A stretch of 64,000 nucleotides of DNA, from positions 6,563,054 to 6,627,053 of the forward strand of contig JASSKH010000016.1 of assembly GCA_031763025.1 (NCBI GenBank). Reading direction: 5' to 3'. A program made the translations under genes and the position numbers. How positions within the stretch are numbered: the stretch's first letter is position 1; the number at the start of each line of letters is the position of its first letter. This stretch comes from Macrocystis pyrifera (lineage: Eukaryota > Sar > Phaeophyceae > Laminariales > Laminariaceae). Of the stretch, positions 34,443 through 44,560 are shown one piece after another. The notes under the pieces were generated by a model. The model made no database searches and had not been told where the DNA came from. It saw nothing but the letters and a program-made list of their open reading frames with translations.

Positions 34443-35057
34443 TGTCAAGGTGTTGCCTCATATTGAGCTCTAGGGGTGAACGAACTATCGATCGATTACC
34501 CACCCTAGGGTAATCCTTCTGACACCAATCACTCCACACCAGAAAACAAATAAATTCATTCCAAACCGTCATCCGTTTCAAGTCCGCCTCGAAAGCAGCT
34601 CTTAGCAGGATGCAGCTCACACTTCATGCGACTTGCCCAACACCTCACGGCGCTTTGCGCTTGGTGCAAGCGGTCAATTCCTGCCTGGTCGATGAAAAAC
34701 GGACGTGTTGCATTCCAGAATTGTAGGGATGCGAGGGTCTATGGTAATACGACTACGGCCACGCATGACATGCAGCACACACACACACACCCTCTGAAAA
34801 GCGGGATATTTGGGACGTAGCGGTACCGTGTACGACTTACGCGTGGACTTACCAGCTTCGTTTTAATACATGGGGAACTAGGGAGACGTTCTTTTCGGAC
34901 GGCATGAGCAAGCGTTTAAGTAAAAGAAACGTACGAACTGAGATTCGAACCCGTGTTCTCGACGACGTCGAATGTCAAGGTGTTACCTCCCTGTTACTGA
35001 GCTACAGGGGCCGAAGCGAGTGGATCGATAACCCAGCCCAGGGTAGTCCTTGAAACA
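34443..35057 (-). mobile_element. TRIM-B copy with a family B repeat nested in it
   Basis: On the minus strand the 5' LTR is 35057-34973 (TGTTTCAAGGACTACCC ... CCTTGACA), followed by a PBS-like TTCGACGTCGTCGAGAACAC and an internal part matching 5118-5290 down to about 34786. The 3' LTR is 34524-34443, again TG...CA. Between the internal part and the 3' LTR, where the polypurine tract should be, lies a family B repeat. Non-coding; old by the difference between its LTRs. Confidence 0.75.
34525..34788 (+). repeat. Interspersed repeat family B, nested in TRIM-B
   Basis: Aligns with 48780-49040: AAGTCCGCCTC, GGATGCAGCTCAC, CACCTCACGGCGCTT, GCGCTTGGTGCAAGC, GTAGGGATGCGAGGGTCTAT, GGTAATACGACTACGGCCA. 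Here the C-run is replaced by (CA)n (34769-34786). It sits exactly between the internal part and the 3' LTR of the TRIM. Confidence 0.8.
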
Positions 35058-36470
35058 CAACAGGCATATGCTGCGTGCACCTTGTGGACGGACGCACAAC
35101 CTCAGTAGCGCGCGGGGGGGGCGAGGGGGGGGGGGCTGTACACTCCACGCTACCGAAAGCAAGGAAGGAATGTGGCACAGACGTCGATGGAGTTGAACCG
35201 GGGCCCTCCCCTCCCCTCCCGCTAATGTTAGCTTCACATGCTGATATGTTGATAGTGTGCACCTGAAGAAATTCGAGATAGATTCATAACTGCTGCAGCA
35301 ATGAACAACGAAGGCATGGCTTCTGTTGATACCACCAGTGTCCATACGATAATGGTGATTTGGCGATGCGTCATACGGGATGGGTTAACCCTGCCGACAT
35401 TAGTATACCTGGTACAGTGTCAGTAAGGGTGCGTAGATGGATGGTATGAAGGCCGGTATTATGATGATTGATGTGATACCAACAGAACAGTAGTCAAGGC
35501 TGCGTTGCAACACTCAATTATTTATTTGATGGAGATCTGGCACACGCAGAACACCGCACCACGTACGTACGCATATTAAAGTACTAATATCACATATACC
35601 AGGCACACTACCCGTAGAGCACGCGCGATCGAATTATCAACAAATCTCACACCAAGCATATGCAGAGATGAGCTTTGGGCAAAAATTCGATCTACCAGCT
35701 TTGTTTTCTTTTTCATCTTTTTTTTTCCGAATATAGCAGGTAGGTACGTAGCCCCCCTTTGATAACTAAGGGAAACCGATAAATAAGGGACCTAAAATTT
35801 CTGTGCACCGGTTTCGCCCACTATCAAGGACTATCCACAATAAGGGGACTGAGTCCCTTGTAGTGGGCGTAACGCTCAATAAGCGGCTGCACGTCCCTTG
35901 AAATGAGTCTCCCTGAACGCGCCCTGTCCCCCCACACGAGAAACGCCACGTAGATTGCCAGAAAAACATATGTGCTCGCCAACCTACCCCCGTGCCGTCC
36001 TGTCGTCCCAAATTTTGAATGATATCGTATTGGCCCTTTGCTACCAGACTTTCGGTCCCTTGAAAAATAGGGTCCAGTTTATGGGACGTCGATATATACG
36101 GGATCTCCGGTCCCGGCGCACTACCAACGCTTTCAGGACTGCAGTCCTATAAAAGGGTTAACAGGCTCCCTTTACATGTATCAGTATATATGTATCATAT
36201 ACTAGTCTGGACGGAAAATAAGCATTGTTTGGTCTTCAAAATTGTTATCCTCACGGCCCTTACGTTTCGGTCCGGAGTGGTGCATTAATATGATACCCTG
36301 GTAGTGTACTTTTGATTCGGGTGGACTCCGCGCCATATTTTCGAAACGATATCGCGATGACTGGCGGACGGGAGCACGGCACGGGCGTTCGTTCGCTTGC
36401 GTTGTCCTTGAGAAAAGAACCAAAGGGAACGGACGGGGGATGGGTTGCTGGCTACCTGGTTAGTTGCTCC
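35058..36470. other. No gene recognised
   Basis: G-runs at 35115-35134. TACCTGGTA at about 35406. A segment at 35770-36150 rich in GGGAC...GTCCC words resembles family H loosely. 36241-36290 matches the short family G (TTACGTTTCGGTCCGGAGTG). Confidence 0.4.
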
Positions 36471-36472
36471 TG

Positions 36473-36511
<39 letters not shown>

Positions 36512-36512
36512 A
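36471..36512. repeat. (CTG)n microsatellite
   Basis: TGCTCCTGCTCC then about ten CTG units. No coding frame is supported over it. Confidence 0.95.
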
Positions 36513-37425
36513 CAACAGCTGCAACAATAGCCGCAAGAATCAACAATGCCATCGGTTTTGTTGATGCTGTGTTGACCCGCTTGCCCTGCCTTTGTCGGTT
36601 GGTTTTCCACGGCCGGCTGGTGGATGCTGACGGTGTAATTCGATAGGTAGTTAGAAAGGTATTGCTCTATCCAGTTGCCCCCCCCCTCCATAGGATATCG
36701 AGTACACCCTCCACTCCCCCCCCTATGATCACAACAACAACAACAATAAAATAGCAACAGCTACAACAACAAGAACAACAACGACTACACCTAACAGCAA
36801 CATACAACGACAGGAACAGCAGCAACAGCAACATCATCCCCTCGTTTCGTGAGCAGCCAAGAGTTGGAATGGTGCCTGCGTAGACTGTTATGGTATACAG
36901 ACGTATCTACCAGGTACACACCACAGAAAGGGTTGCCGCCATCTCGTCGTAGTATTTAATAGTACATCCTGCTGTGCACTTGGTATAGTATTTGTAGTAT
37001 TTTTGCGTGTCAATATCGTAGTATACTGACGGCAGTAGTAGTAGAAGTAGTAGTTCGCATAGTAGAAGTAGTACTAGTAGTAGCAGTAGTAGTACTAGTA
37101 ATAGTAATAGTATCAAAATAGTAGTGAGGTGGTGTTAATATTAATAGTAGCAATGGCTACGAGTATTGCTGTTGCTGTTGCGCACCTAACCGTTAAAAGC
37201 GCGTTGATTGGTGAAATTTGTCACCGTAATACTCGTTAGAACTTGGTACGTACCGCTACACTTTAATGTCTTTTGACATACATATATATATATATATCGT
37301 ATTTACCGCTAGCGGGTTGGTTGAATGATGATGGCTAGATATGCGGATAGGTGGGTGGGTAGGTAGGTAGGTGGGTAGGTCCCCGCTTGCTCCTCCTCGT
37401 CGTCGAGTTCGCCCTCGGCGAGCAG
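36513..37425. other. No gene; triplet-rich sequence
   Basis: CAACAACAA-rich at 36730-36785 and (GTA)n-like at 37025-37115. (TA)n at 37279-37298. A G/T-rich GGTAGGTAGG stretch (37345-37378) and a pyrimidine-rich CTCCTCCTCGTCG tail precede the exon 2 acceptor. Confidence 0.5.
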
Positions 37426-37533
37426 CAGCAACAGCAGCTCACGTACACTGGTTCTTATCCCGTCCTCAACAGTGTGCCGATGCAAAAAAGTTTTGCTCCC
37501 TCGAAAATTGACGGTGACCGTGATGATGCTACG
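37426..37533 (+). CDS. EsV-1-7 repeat protein, proposed exon 2
   Basis: A short exon of 36 residues: a Gln start, then LTYTGSYPVLNSVPMQKSFA and SKIDGDRDDAT. The translated text is balanced and non-repetitive, unlike the surrounding triplet repeats, which is why I think it is coding. The acceptor is a tandem CAGCAG (37423-37428), so the exon may begin at 37426 or 37429, both phase 0. The donor is GCTACG then GTAAAA at 37534, phase 0. Both phases fit exon 1 (ends in phase 0) and exon 3 (begins in phase 0). It was found by frame and splice-site logic only. Confidence 0.5.
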
Positions 37534-38296
37534 GTAAAAATAATAATGATGATGATGGTGGTGATGCTGATGATGATGAGGGGCTTCCGTCTTCTCAGTT
37601 CTCAGCCTTCCGTGCCTTTTTTGCGCAGGAGGGACTAACATCGACGACAACTCACAGCAAGAAACAAACCAGGTACCTCAGGGTACCTGATGAATGTAAA
37701 AATACTACCCGCACGATGCGTAGACCCTGCTACAGTGCATACACAAATTAAATTGTGGTTTGTATTATTTCCTGATACATACGTATGTATGCACATACAT
37801 GGTATATTTTTGCCAGAGGTGTACGGGTAATACATAAATCTAGATACATATTTTCCCATTTCATATTTTTGCAAAAAAATATCCCACGTACATATTTCTG
37901 CTACGTCCACTACACTATTATAGTAATAGTAGTATTGTACACGCCCGTTCCTAAGGAAACATACACAGAATGCACCATTGCGCACACTACAAGTATAATA
38001 GTAATGTACAACCTCCACATGCCTCTTCAAGCAGAAATGGGAAGATCGTGGGGCACGTGGAGATGCAACGGCCTGCGTGACATATCACGCCCCAACAAGG
38101 CTCAGAACACTTTTTGATCTCATTCACAGTACCGGCACTTGCTATTAATACTATTTTTGGATCCTACTGCTACTGCTGCTGACTGTCGCCATTTTTCCGC
38201 CGATGCCCATACGACAGCAATGTGAGATACTGGTGCTAGATCCCGGGGTTTCCCTTATAAATCTTGGACTCCTCGGAATAGACACATCGCGCGAGG

Positions 38297-38352
38297 GTGG
38301 TGGTGGTGGTGGTGGTGGTGGTGGTGGTGGAGGTGGTGGTGGTGGTGGTAGT
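38297..38352. repeat. (GGT)n microsatellite
   Basis: GGTGGTGGT array with one GGA interruption; the poly-Gly frame over it is an artefact. Confidence 0.95.
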
Positions 38353-38705
38353 GATGATCGTGGTAGCGGTGGCCCCCGCCTAGATCTACATAACTGGTAT
38401 CATATCATACAAGCACCTACTACTGGATCACCTTTTGGCATGTATACATTGTTTCTGAAACACCGATATATTTCTTTCATTTTTTGTGCGATTTTTTTGT
38501 TTGCTGTGACCTCGAAAGGCGCCGCCCCCCGTTGGCCCTGCTGTAGGTTCGGGCTGGTGGGATGCCGGCCTTTCCCCCAACCCTTCTGAGCGATCGGCCC
38601 TCGGCTCCGCGTAGCACTGCTGTCCTCCCCGAGCGGCGTTTTCGAGAGGGGGCTTCGCGGTCGGCCCTTCCCCCCCCCCCGTCCCCAGTCAAGTCACCAG
38701 ACGTC
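38353..38705. other. No gene recognised; GC-rich part
   Basis: 38515-38700 is GC-rich and open on the minus strand (about 70 codons, basic) but has no domain. A C-run is at 38670-38680. Confidence 0.4.
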
Positions 38706-38925
38706 CCGTGTTCATTGTGGCTTCAGTTGCCCCTGTAGCACTTTACCCGCGTTTTTGGGGGAAAACGACTTGGAATTAGTGTAGTATCATTTGTGCAGCA
38801 CTGGTGAAAGTCTTGACCTCTCTAGGAATGCAGTCCCATTGTTGGGCGAAAAGACTCGGAATTAGACTCAAAATTTAGGTACATGTACAGCAGCGGTGCA
38901 GGACTAAGAGGGTTAACGCTCCACG
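38706..38925 (+). repeat. Family H, tandem pair
   Basis: GGGGGAAAACGACTTGGAAT (38757-38776) and GGGCGAAAAGACTCGGAATT (38844-38863) head two related units, ending in GGACTAAGAGGGTTAA. Confidence 0.6.
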
Positions 38926-39174
38926 CAAAGAGATACCTTCGAACCAGCCCCGCACTTTCCAGGCAACGTTACCTATGAGGACCTTTTTTTGGGTTGAAAT
39001 ACGAACATGCAAAACGCTCCTTGTACTTTCCGTATGGCAGTGTGACTAAATGTCATTATGATGTTTGTGAGGACCTTTCTGGATTATATACCAACATGCA
39101 GAAAGGTCCTTGTGTCTAGGGACAGAATGGTACATACGTAGCAGTATGACGATATTGTATTCCGTGTTCGTGGT
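38926..39174. other. Family G-like fragments
   Basis: Two facing words, GGACCTTTCTG (39071) and CAGAAAGGTCC (39098), form a short inverted repeat. Otherwise nothing recognised. Confidence 0.4.
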
Positions 39175-39390
39175 GTTTTTTTTTTTTATAGTAGTCGCTT
39201 TAACTTTCCAGCGGCGCTCTGGACAAGCCGTGGTGGTGACAGGTCTCCCCCCTTCCTTCCCCCCATCCCCTCCCGGTACCACTGTTGCCTTCATGCTTTT
39301 GCGCATAGGTTCCTTTCAGCATCCCCTCTGCTCGTCGGCTTTATCCGATTTTTTGCTAACTCACACTCTCGCGCGCTTTCAGCGTCATGA
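39175..39390 (-). mobile_element. SINE-1 copy, minus strand
   Basis: Starts on plus with a 12-base T-run (poly-A tail), then ACTTTCCAGC, GGACAAGCCGTGG, CAGGTC, GCGCATAGG, CTGCTCGTCGG and CTCACACTCTCGCGCG as in the family body. Confidence 0.82.
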
Positions 39391-39530
39391 GAAACAAAGG
39401 TGCACACAAGTAAATGACTTGTTTTTCGATTTGGTGACCCGCCGGGTGTCGTCGGACCCCTACCCCCATGCTCAGCAGAGGTGATATATATATAATATAC
39501 CTGGGTATATATATATATACGCATCGTTTC
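39391..39530. repeat. (AT)n-rich spacer
   Basis: GATATATATATAATATACCT and GGTATATATATATATACGC (39483-39522) between two SINE-1 copies. Confidence 0.7.
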
Positions 39531-39725
39531 TGCTTGCTGGCTCAACGCGTGGGAGGCTCTACCCTTAGCAACATTTTGGACAAGCCGTGGTCACAGGTGT
39601 CTTTCCCTCTCCCCGGCGCTCTGCGGCCATGCATGATATCGGGTGCCCCCTCCCCCCCGGCGCTTGTCTTCGTTTTTAGTGCGCATTGGGTGCAGCATTC
39701 CCACTGCCATGTAGCCCTCTTACCC
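39531..39725 (-). mobile_element. SINE-1 copy, minus strand, diverged
   Basis: CGTGGGAGGCTCTACCCTTA, TTTTGGACAAGCCGTGGTCA, CAGGTGTC and GTGCAGCATTCCCACTGCC follow the family order. No long T-run at its start. Confidence 0.78.
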
Positions 39726-40350
39726 CTTCGAAGATTGCACTCCTACTCATGGGGACTAAATAAACACTTGGAAATAGAGTAAGATTTGGGGTTTCTGCAC
39801 AGTGCAGAACTAAAAAATGGTTCATGGGTGTGTTTGTTGTTTCTGAACTACTGCATGTTGGCACTAATCTATACAGCATGTTGCTCCAGCTCGTCTGCAT
39901 CTTCGGCCTTTTTTTGGTTTTTGTTCTCCGGATAAAGAAACGCGAGAATCGAAACCCCCCGTTTTTCTTACAGCAAAGAGAGAGGAGGCCAGCACGGGCA
40001 GTCATTGGCTCGCGGTCCATAGTTGCGACGCGATCTTGAAGCGGTTTACCGGATTCACAGCAACGAGCTGCTGAGCTGACCGGGCTTCTGCTGCTGCCAC
40101 GCCGCAAAAGGAGGGACTTTATTTTTCCCCGCCTCCTCCCGCCGCGCCATATTTGAGCTGCGAGACGAACCGTGCGCGTCGTGGACTATTAATACTAGAG
40201 GGGCACACCCACCGCTATGGCTTTTCCGATAGTGAATTGATGCTTAGTCGCACCCCACCTTGTCCGTCTTGCTACTGCAAAGAGATTCCCACGAAAAATC
40301 GAAGTATCTCTTGTCCCCGAAAACGCGGATTCAGATAGATACCACTCCTG
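39726..40350. other. No gene; family H trace at the left
   Basis: 39735-39775 carries GATTGCACTCCTACTCATGG then GGGACTAAATAAACACTTGG, as in family H. The rest has no recognised feature. Confidence 0.45.
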
Positions 40351-40685
40351 TCGGCAATGTAAGGACCGTTTAGACATCAGCATGAAGACGGAGCGGTCCT
40401 TGTATTTCCGTCCAGAGATAGTACCAGGGGAAATTGTGAGTGGGGGGAACCCCGTTTTCTCTGCAGAAATGACCCCTCAATATTTCCACGTTATTATGTT
40501 GTACCCACGTCCCCGGAAACGCGGGTGCAGCTTTTAAACCCGGTGAGGGCTGCACTCCCGCTCTTGGGGACAAACTACTTGGAATTAGAGTGGATTTTAA
40601 AAGGCATGAACAAGCTACGTGTTAATCCCATTGGTCTTTGGGCACAGCGTTACTTGGAATCAGAGAGGGGGGGTCGTCCTTTGCA
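40351..40685. repeat. Families G and H, adjacent copies
   Basis: Family G word GGTCCTTGTATTTCCGTCC lies at 40394-40412. Family H follows: GGCTGCACTCCCGCTCTTGG, then GGGGACAAACTACTTGGAAT (40566-40585), and a second TACTTGGAATCAGAG (40651-40665). Confidence 0.55.
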
Positions 40686-41405
40686 GCACTGTCAAAAAAA
40701 CCGTGCTATTGAAAAAAAAAAGAAGTTCAATTTGGGGATGCGAAGCCTCGTGAATGCAGTCAAAGTTGTAGCTCGCTCGTAGAGCACGTGCCTGCGACCT
40801 AGTGCCTTGTGCGTGGGTGCCGATTACGCGCTACCTACGAGGTGAGCAACGAAGCATCATTCATTCAAATGGAAGATTCAGCTTCGGGTTCTCTGCGTGA
40901 ACCTCGAGCGGAAACTTCCCAGGTGGGACGCAAGCACGTGGGATAGTTACAAGACCCAACGAGGTTATCGTATGCACGGTTCATTTTTTCGCGCGCTCTG
41001 ATCCAAACGCGCCGCCGAAAGCGCGGACTTTTGGCTGCATACGAAGTACCGGGCACAGCTGGGACTGCGTGAAAAAAAAAAACGCGACACGCTTGGGTCT
41101 CGCGGAGAGGTGCGATTGTTTCTCGGTCGCTCGCTGTCCTCGACACTGGAGAGGGTGCCAAGAGTTGAAAACACACATTCGAAAAGCGCTTGACAATATT
41201 TTTTTCCGAAAGCACCCTGTTCGGCGTTGGCTAACCGTCCGGCTGTGGAAGAGTCGAGCAGTTAAAAAACGGTCGTACCCCTCGTACGAAACCATAGTGG
41301 TTGACGGTAGTCGGTCCTGTAACGCCGCGCCCTGCTCTATGAGCCGCTCCTCTCACGAGCGGATGCGTCTACTAATACTCTCACAGAAAAGTGATGAATG
41401 CCTGA
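40686..41405. other. No gene recognised
   Basis: At 40768-40835 a tRNA-like word pair (GTAGCTCGCTCGTAGAGCAC and GGTGCCGATTAC) is present but stems do not form; perhaps an old SINE head. Open frames on the minus strand lack domains. Confidence 0.4.
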
Positions 41406-41489
41406 GCAATTGTTTTTTTTTTTTTGTTTCCCCTTTTTTTTCGCACTTTTTTTTTTGGCGAGGGGGGGGGGGGGGGGGGGGGGGGGGGG
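41406..41489. repeat. T-rich tract followed by a 28-base poly-G run
   Basis: T-runs from 41413 to 41456, then G from 41462 to 41489. Poly-Gly frames over it are artefacts. Confidence 0.95.
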
Positions 41490-41794
41490 TCGTGCTTCTC
41501 CGGCGGTGACACGGGTCGATTCATGATTTTCCTTCTAGAATCGCGCGCGATAGGTTAATGTTTGTCGACGGAGCGTGCATCTCTCCTATCAACACACGCA
41601 CGCACGCAAAGCAGCTATCCCCTTTCTAGCAGCCGCCTCAGAATTAATTAAGCCGAGGTTGAACAACGACTGCTATACTGTAACAGCTACCATTCAGTAG
41701 CTGCTGCAGCATTTAGATCGTCGTGTCAAATAGAAGCCAACCGAGCCCCATTAGAACAACTAAATATAGCACCACGTAGCTACGTAGCTGTCGC
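41490..41794. other. No feature seen
   Basis: Intron sequence without recognised repeats; a short CACGCACGCACGCA run at 41594-41607. Confidence 0.5.
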
Positions 41795-41944
41795 ACCGAT
41801 CCCTGGCCTTACCTTTGTCTTGCCTTCTCCCTACCACACTGTGGTGGTCGTGGTCCGTCTGCCGCCCCTGTGCGATCCCTAGCCTTGTCTCAACTTCCCG
41901 TGTACCTCAACGGCTCTGTGGTGGTCGTGGTTGCTGTGGTGCAC
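41795..41944. repeat. Tandem duplication, about 78-bp unit, before exon 3
   Basis: CGATCCCTGGCCTTACC ... CTGTGGTGGTCGTGG (41795-41852) recurs as CGATCCCTAGCCTTGTC ... CTGTGGTGGTCGTGG (41873-41931). Pyrimidine-rich, just upstream of the exon 3 acceptor. Confidence 0.75.
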
Positions 41945-41965
41945 GTTTCTCACCCTGACGAGCAG

Positions 41966-43640
41966 GTGCACAACGAAAGGGAGCCTGAATCCGTTTGCGG
42001 GCCGTCCCAACGGCTCCATGAAATGAAGGAGTACTTCCGCAGGCACCAGAGGGCACCTCCGGGGTCACACGAAGACCACCGCTACCCTTTCTTCGAGAGC
42101 GCCGTGTTCCGATCGCGGACGGGCGCTAACGTCCACGACAGCCGCAGAGGGGAAGCCGCTCAGCAGCAGGGCAACGCTAACGGTAACGCGAACGGAGGCG
42201 GTAGTGGCGGCGGTGGGGGCGGTGAGGGGAGCAACGGTGGCAGCGCGGTGGGCGGCGGTAGCGGTGGTAACGGTGGCGGGGGCGGCGGGGGCGGCGGCGG
42301 TGGTGGTGGTGGTGGCGGTGGTGGCAGCGGAGGTGGCACCGGCGGCGCAGGCGGAAACAGGCAGGGCGAGCGCATGCCTTGGCATGAGGGCAACGACACC
42401 TACCCCCCTTCCGTTACAGCACCGGAACCTTCATCTGGAAATCCTCCGGCAGTCGGAATAGTTAACATTCAGGGCAGCGACGCGGGTGAGGGTGGCGGTC
42501 GGGCGTGGAAGGTCGGAAGCGGCGGCGGCAGTGCCGCCGCCGCGGTTGCCGCCGCCGCCGCCGCCGCAGCGGCCGTTTCTGACGTCGCCGGAGGCGGCGC
42601 TAACGGCGGCGGAACCGGCGTCGGTAACGACGACGGAGACGTTGCCGTAGAATTCGACCCCCAGGGGGACTGCAGGCCGGTACACACCGGGCAGGTGGCG
42701 CCGGGAGGCAGTCCCACGTCCTGGTGGAGAGACGTGCCCGAGCCCGTCGTGTCCACGTTCCCGTGGGACCTGCAGCTGCCGAACCCCGCGCCGCCTTTGG
42801 CGCTCTCGCACGCCCCGATCGACGTCCGTGAGCTCCCGGAGTCGACCGCCACGACCGCGGACCCGCTGTCGGCGGCGGACGCGGCCGGCTCTTCGACGTT
42901 CCGTGGGGACTGCCATTTCGCCAAAACGGCTGCCTGTGGCGGCGGTCACCCTCGTCATCGTGCCGCGGAGCGGCTGCAGCAACCCGGCGCGCTCGACATG
43001 ATGGACAACGGCGGAAACGGCGGCGGCGGCGGCATTCGGCCCGGGAGCGGCGCTGTGTTGATGGACGCGGCGGCGCGGGGGACGTATGGAGGTGTGCGGT
43101 GGGGTGTCAACCCGGCGCCCACTGCGGTGGAGGTTGCGTGGGGGCTTGGTGGCAGAAGTGGTAGCAGCGGCGGCGGTTACCTCGCCAACCGTAAGATGGA
43201 AGAGATGCACCGCGGAAACGCGCCGCCTTGCGACACCCTAGTCCCCCCCGGCCCTCACGCCCCAGCTTACAACGTCGTCCCCGTGAACCCGAGGGGCATG
43301 CTGCACTCGTCTTCCCTCGGAGGGGGCTCCGACCGCTTCGCGCCGTCCGACTTCAAGTCTCTCTCCATGTCTGGGAACAGTTTTGGCGCCGATGGGATGG
43401 CGTTCGCTTCCCGCGAGGCTCGTGCCAAGCGTGCCCGAATGACCAAGCGGGAGGGGGGGCACCTGGGCCCCGGTGGGATCGGCATGCTCGGCGGAGAGTC
43501 TGCGTTTGGGCAGCGCCTGGATAAGGGCGGCCGTGGGGAGTCGCGTAGGCCCGAAGGACGGGACGCGACGGGAGAAGGAGGGGCGCGCACGATGGTACGA
43601 AAGAAGACCCCGGCCAGCAGCCGGAGGTGCCGTCACGAAG
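41966..43640 (+). CDS. EsV-1-7 repeat protein, exon 3 (central part)
   Basis: Codes for about 558 residues (267-825 of the model). I start the exon at 41966 after CACCCTGACGAGCAG, a branch-point-like CTGAC plus AG, phase 0; a later start codon (LHEMKEYF) is possible if this were the first exon. Order: EMKEYFRRHQRAPP and YPFFESAVF near the start, a long Gly/Ser/Asn region (about 344-394), an Ala run (about 454-472), a Pro/Asp-rich part, then a basic stretch AKRARMTKR (about 750-760) that could be a nuclear localisation signal, and finally CRHE, the first half of an EsV-1-7 repeat. The donor GAAG then GTAAGAG at 43641 is a very good site, phase 1. GC content and third-position bias are strong throughout. 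The low-complexity parts predict a mostly disordered protein. No enzyme domain is visible. Confidence 0.85.
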
Positions 43641-43694
43641 GTAAGAGAACCAGGGTGGGGCAGAGAATATGTTGTGTAGCAGGGGATACCAGAT

Positions 43695-43860
43695 GAGAGC
43701 GGATAAGAGCAGGGTAGAGTCAGAGCATGGCAGAAGAGTAACAGAGAAAAAACAGTTCAGAGCGGAGCAGAACAAGCCAGAGTAAAGCAGAAGAACAGCG
43801 CAGAGCAAGAGCAGAGCAAGAGCAGGGCCAGAGCACAGCGAGAGCAAAGGACGAGCAGAT
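43695..43860. repeat. Purine-rich GAGCA/GAGCAAGA array
   Basis: Many GAGCAG, AGAGCAAGAGCAG and CAGAGC words in loose tandem order. No coding frame supported. Confidence 0.75.
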
Positions 43861-44269
43861 CAGCGCGCATCGGCTTCTTTTTAAGTTTTGCTTGTCCCCC
43901 CCCCCCCCCCCCGGGCTCCCGCGCTGTCTCTTTGGCCTATGCACTGTTTTTTTTTTTGGGGGGGCATGAACAACAAAGCTTGAAAGCTTGACTTTTGGAA
44001 GAAATTTAGTCAAGTATAAAAAAACTCGGGATCTTGTTGCGTGTGTATGAAGAATTCGCCAACCATTGTACATGGTAAGTACCCGTTGCCCTTGGGTCGC
44101 GGCTTGCCAAGCGAACGACGTTTTTGTGGACACAAGGCCGCGTATTGCACCAAAAGTACATGCCGCGAATTGTTTTCACCTCGGGCATGGTGATGGCAGA
44201 ATATGAAAAGAAGGACATGGTCAAATCCGAATGCGCTGCGCGTCCTAGAGGGGAAAGCAGAATGGAATG
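43861..44269. other. Intron sequence, no feature beyond a C-run
   Basis: C-run at 43897-43912, T/G-run at 43949-43964. Minus-strand frames at 44006-44291 have no domain. Confidence 0.45.
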
Positions 44270-44560
44270 CTTCACCCTTCGAACAGGCCATCGATTCCCT
44301 CTTCTCGATAGATCCCTGGTCTATATGATCTATATCTCAAGCTCAACGTTCCCTGGTGGGAGCCGTATAATCTCATGATCAGCAATAGGATATGCTCCCT
44401 GGGTTGGATCTGTACGCTGCAGATCCTGCACAGCGAATGTCACTCCGGCTGGTTAGGATCCAGATGATCTATCTGAACGCTAGACACATCCTGCACAGTG
44501 GATGTTATTTCGGCGGGTCAGGATCGAGATGTTCTACCCGGCGATCTATCCGATGTCGCT
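44270..44560 (+). repeat. Interspersed repeat family E
   Basis: CATCGATTCCC, GATCTATAT, AGGATATGCTCCCTGGGTTG, GGATCTGTACG and CAGATCCTGCACAG follow the order seen at 9715-9890. GATCCTGCACAG- and CATCCTGCACAG-type words occur twice, so the copy has an internal duplication (about 44425 and 44488). Confidence 0.7.

Larger units (their letters stand above)
26031..37425 (+). other. Proposed intron 1 (11.4 kb), repeat-filled
   Basis: GT at 26031 and AG before 37426. It holds SINE-1, MITE-T, family B, D and TRIM-B copies, listed separately, plus (GGA)n at 26080-26107. No open frame inside shows a domain. If exon 1 is a separate gene, this is intergenic. Confidence 0.4.
37534..41965 (+). other. Proposed intron 2 (4.4 kb)
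   Basis: GT at 37534, AG at 41964-41965. Holds (TGATGA)n-like sequence at 37544-37580 and the repeats listed separately. 37660-38290 holds nothing recognised except TACCAGGT words. Confidence 0.45.

Noticed and set aside
36285-36757. Poly-Ala, poly-Leu and poly-Gln frames
   Set aside because: They translate a (CTG)n microsatellite.
40768-40835. A tRNA gene
   Set aside because: Box-like words only; stems fail and the sequence is unique here.
42065-43636. Minus-strand frames opposite exon 3
   Set aside because: Shadows of the plus-strand exon caused by its high third-position GC; the plus strand carries the spliced motif.
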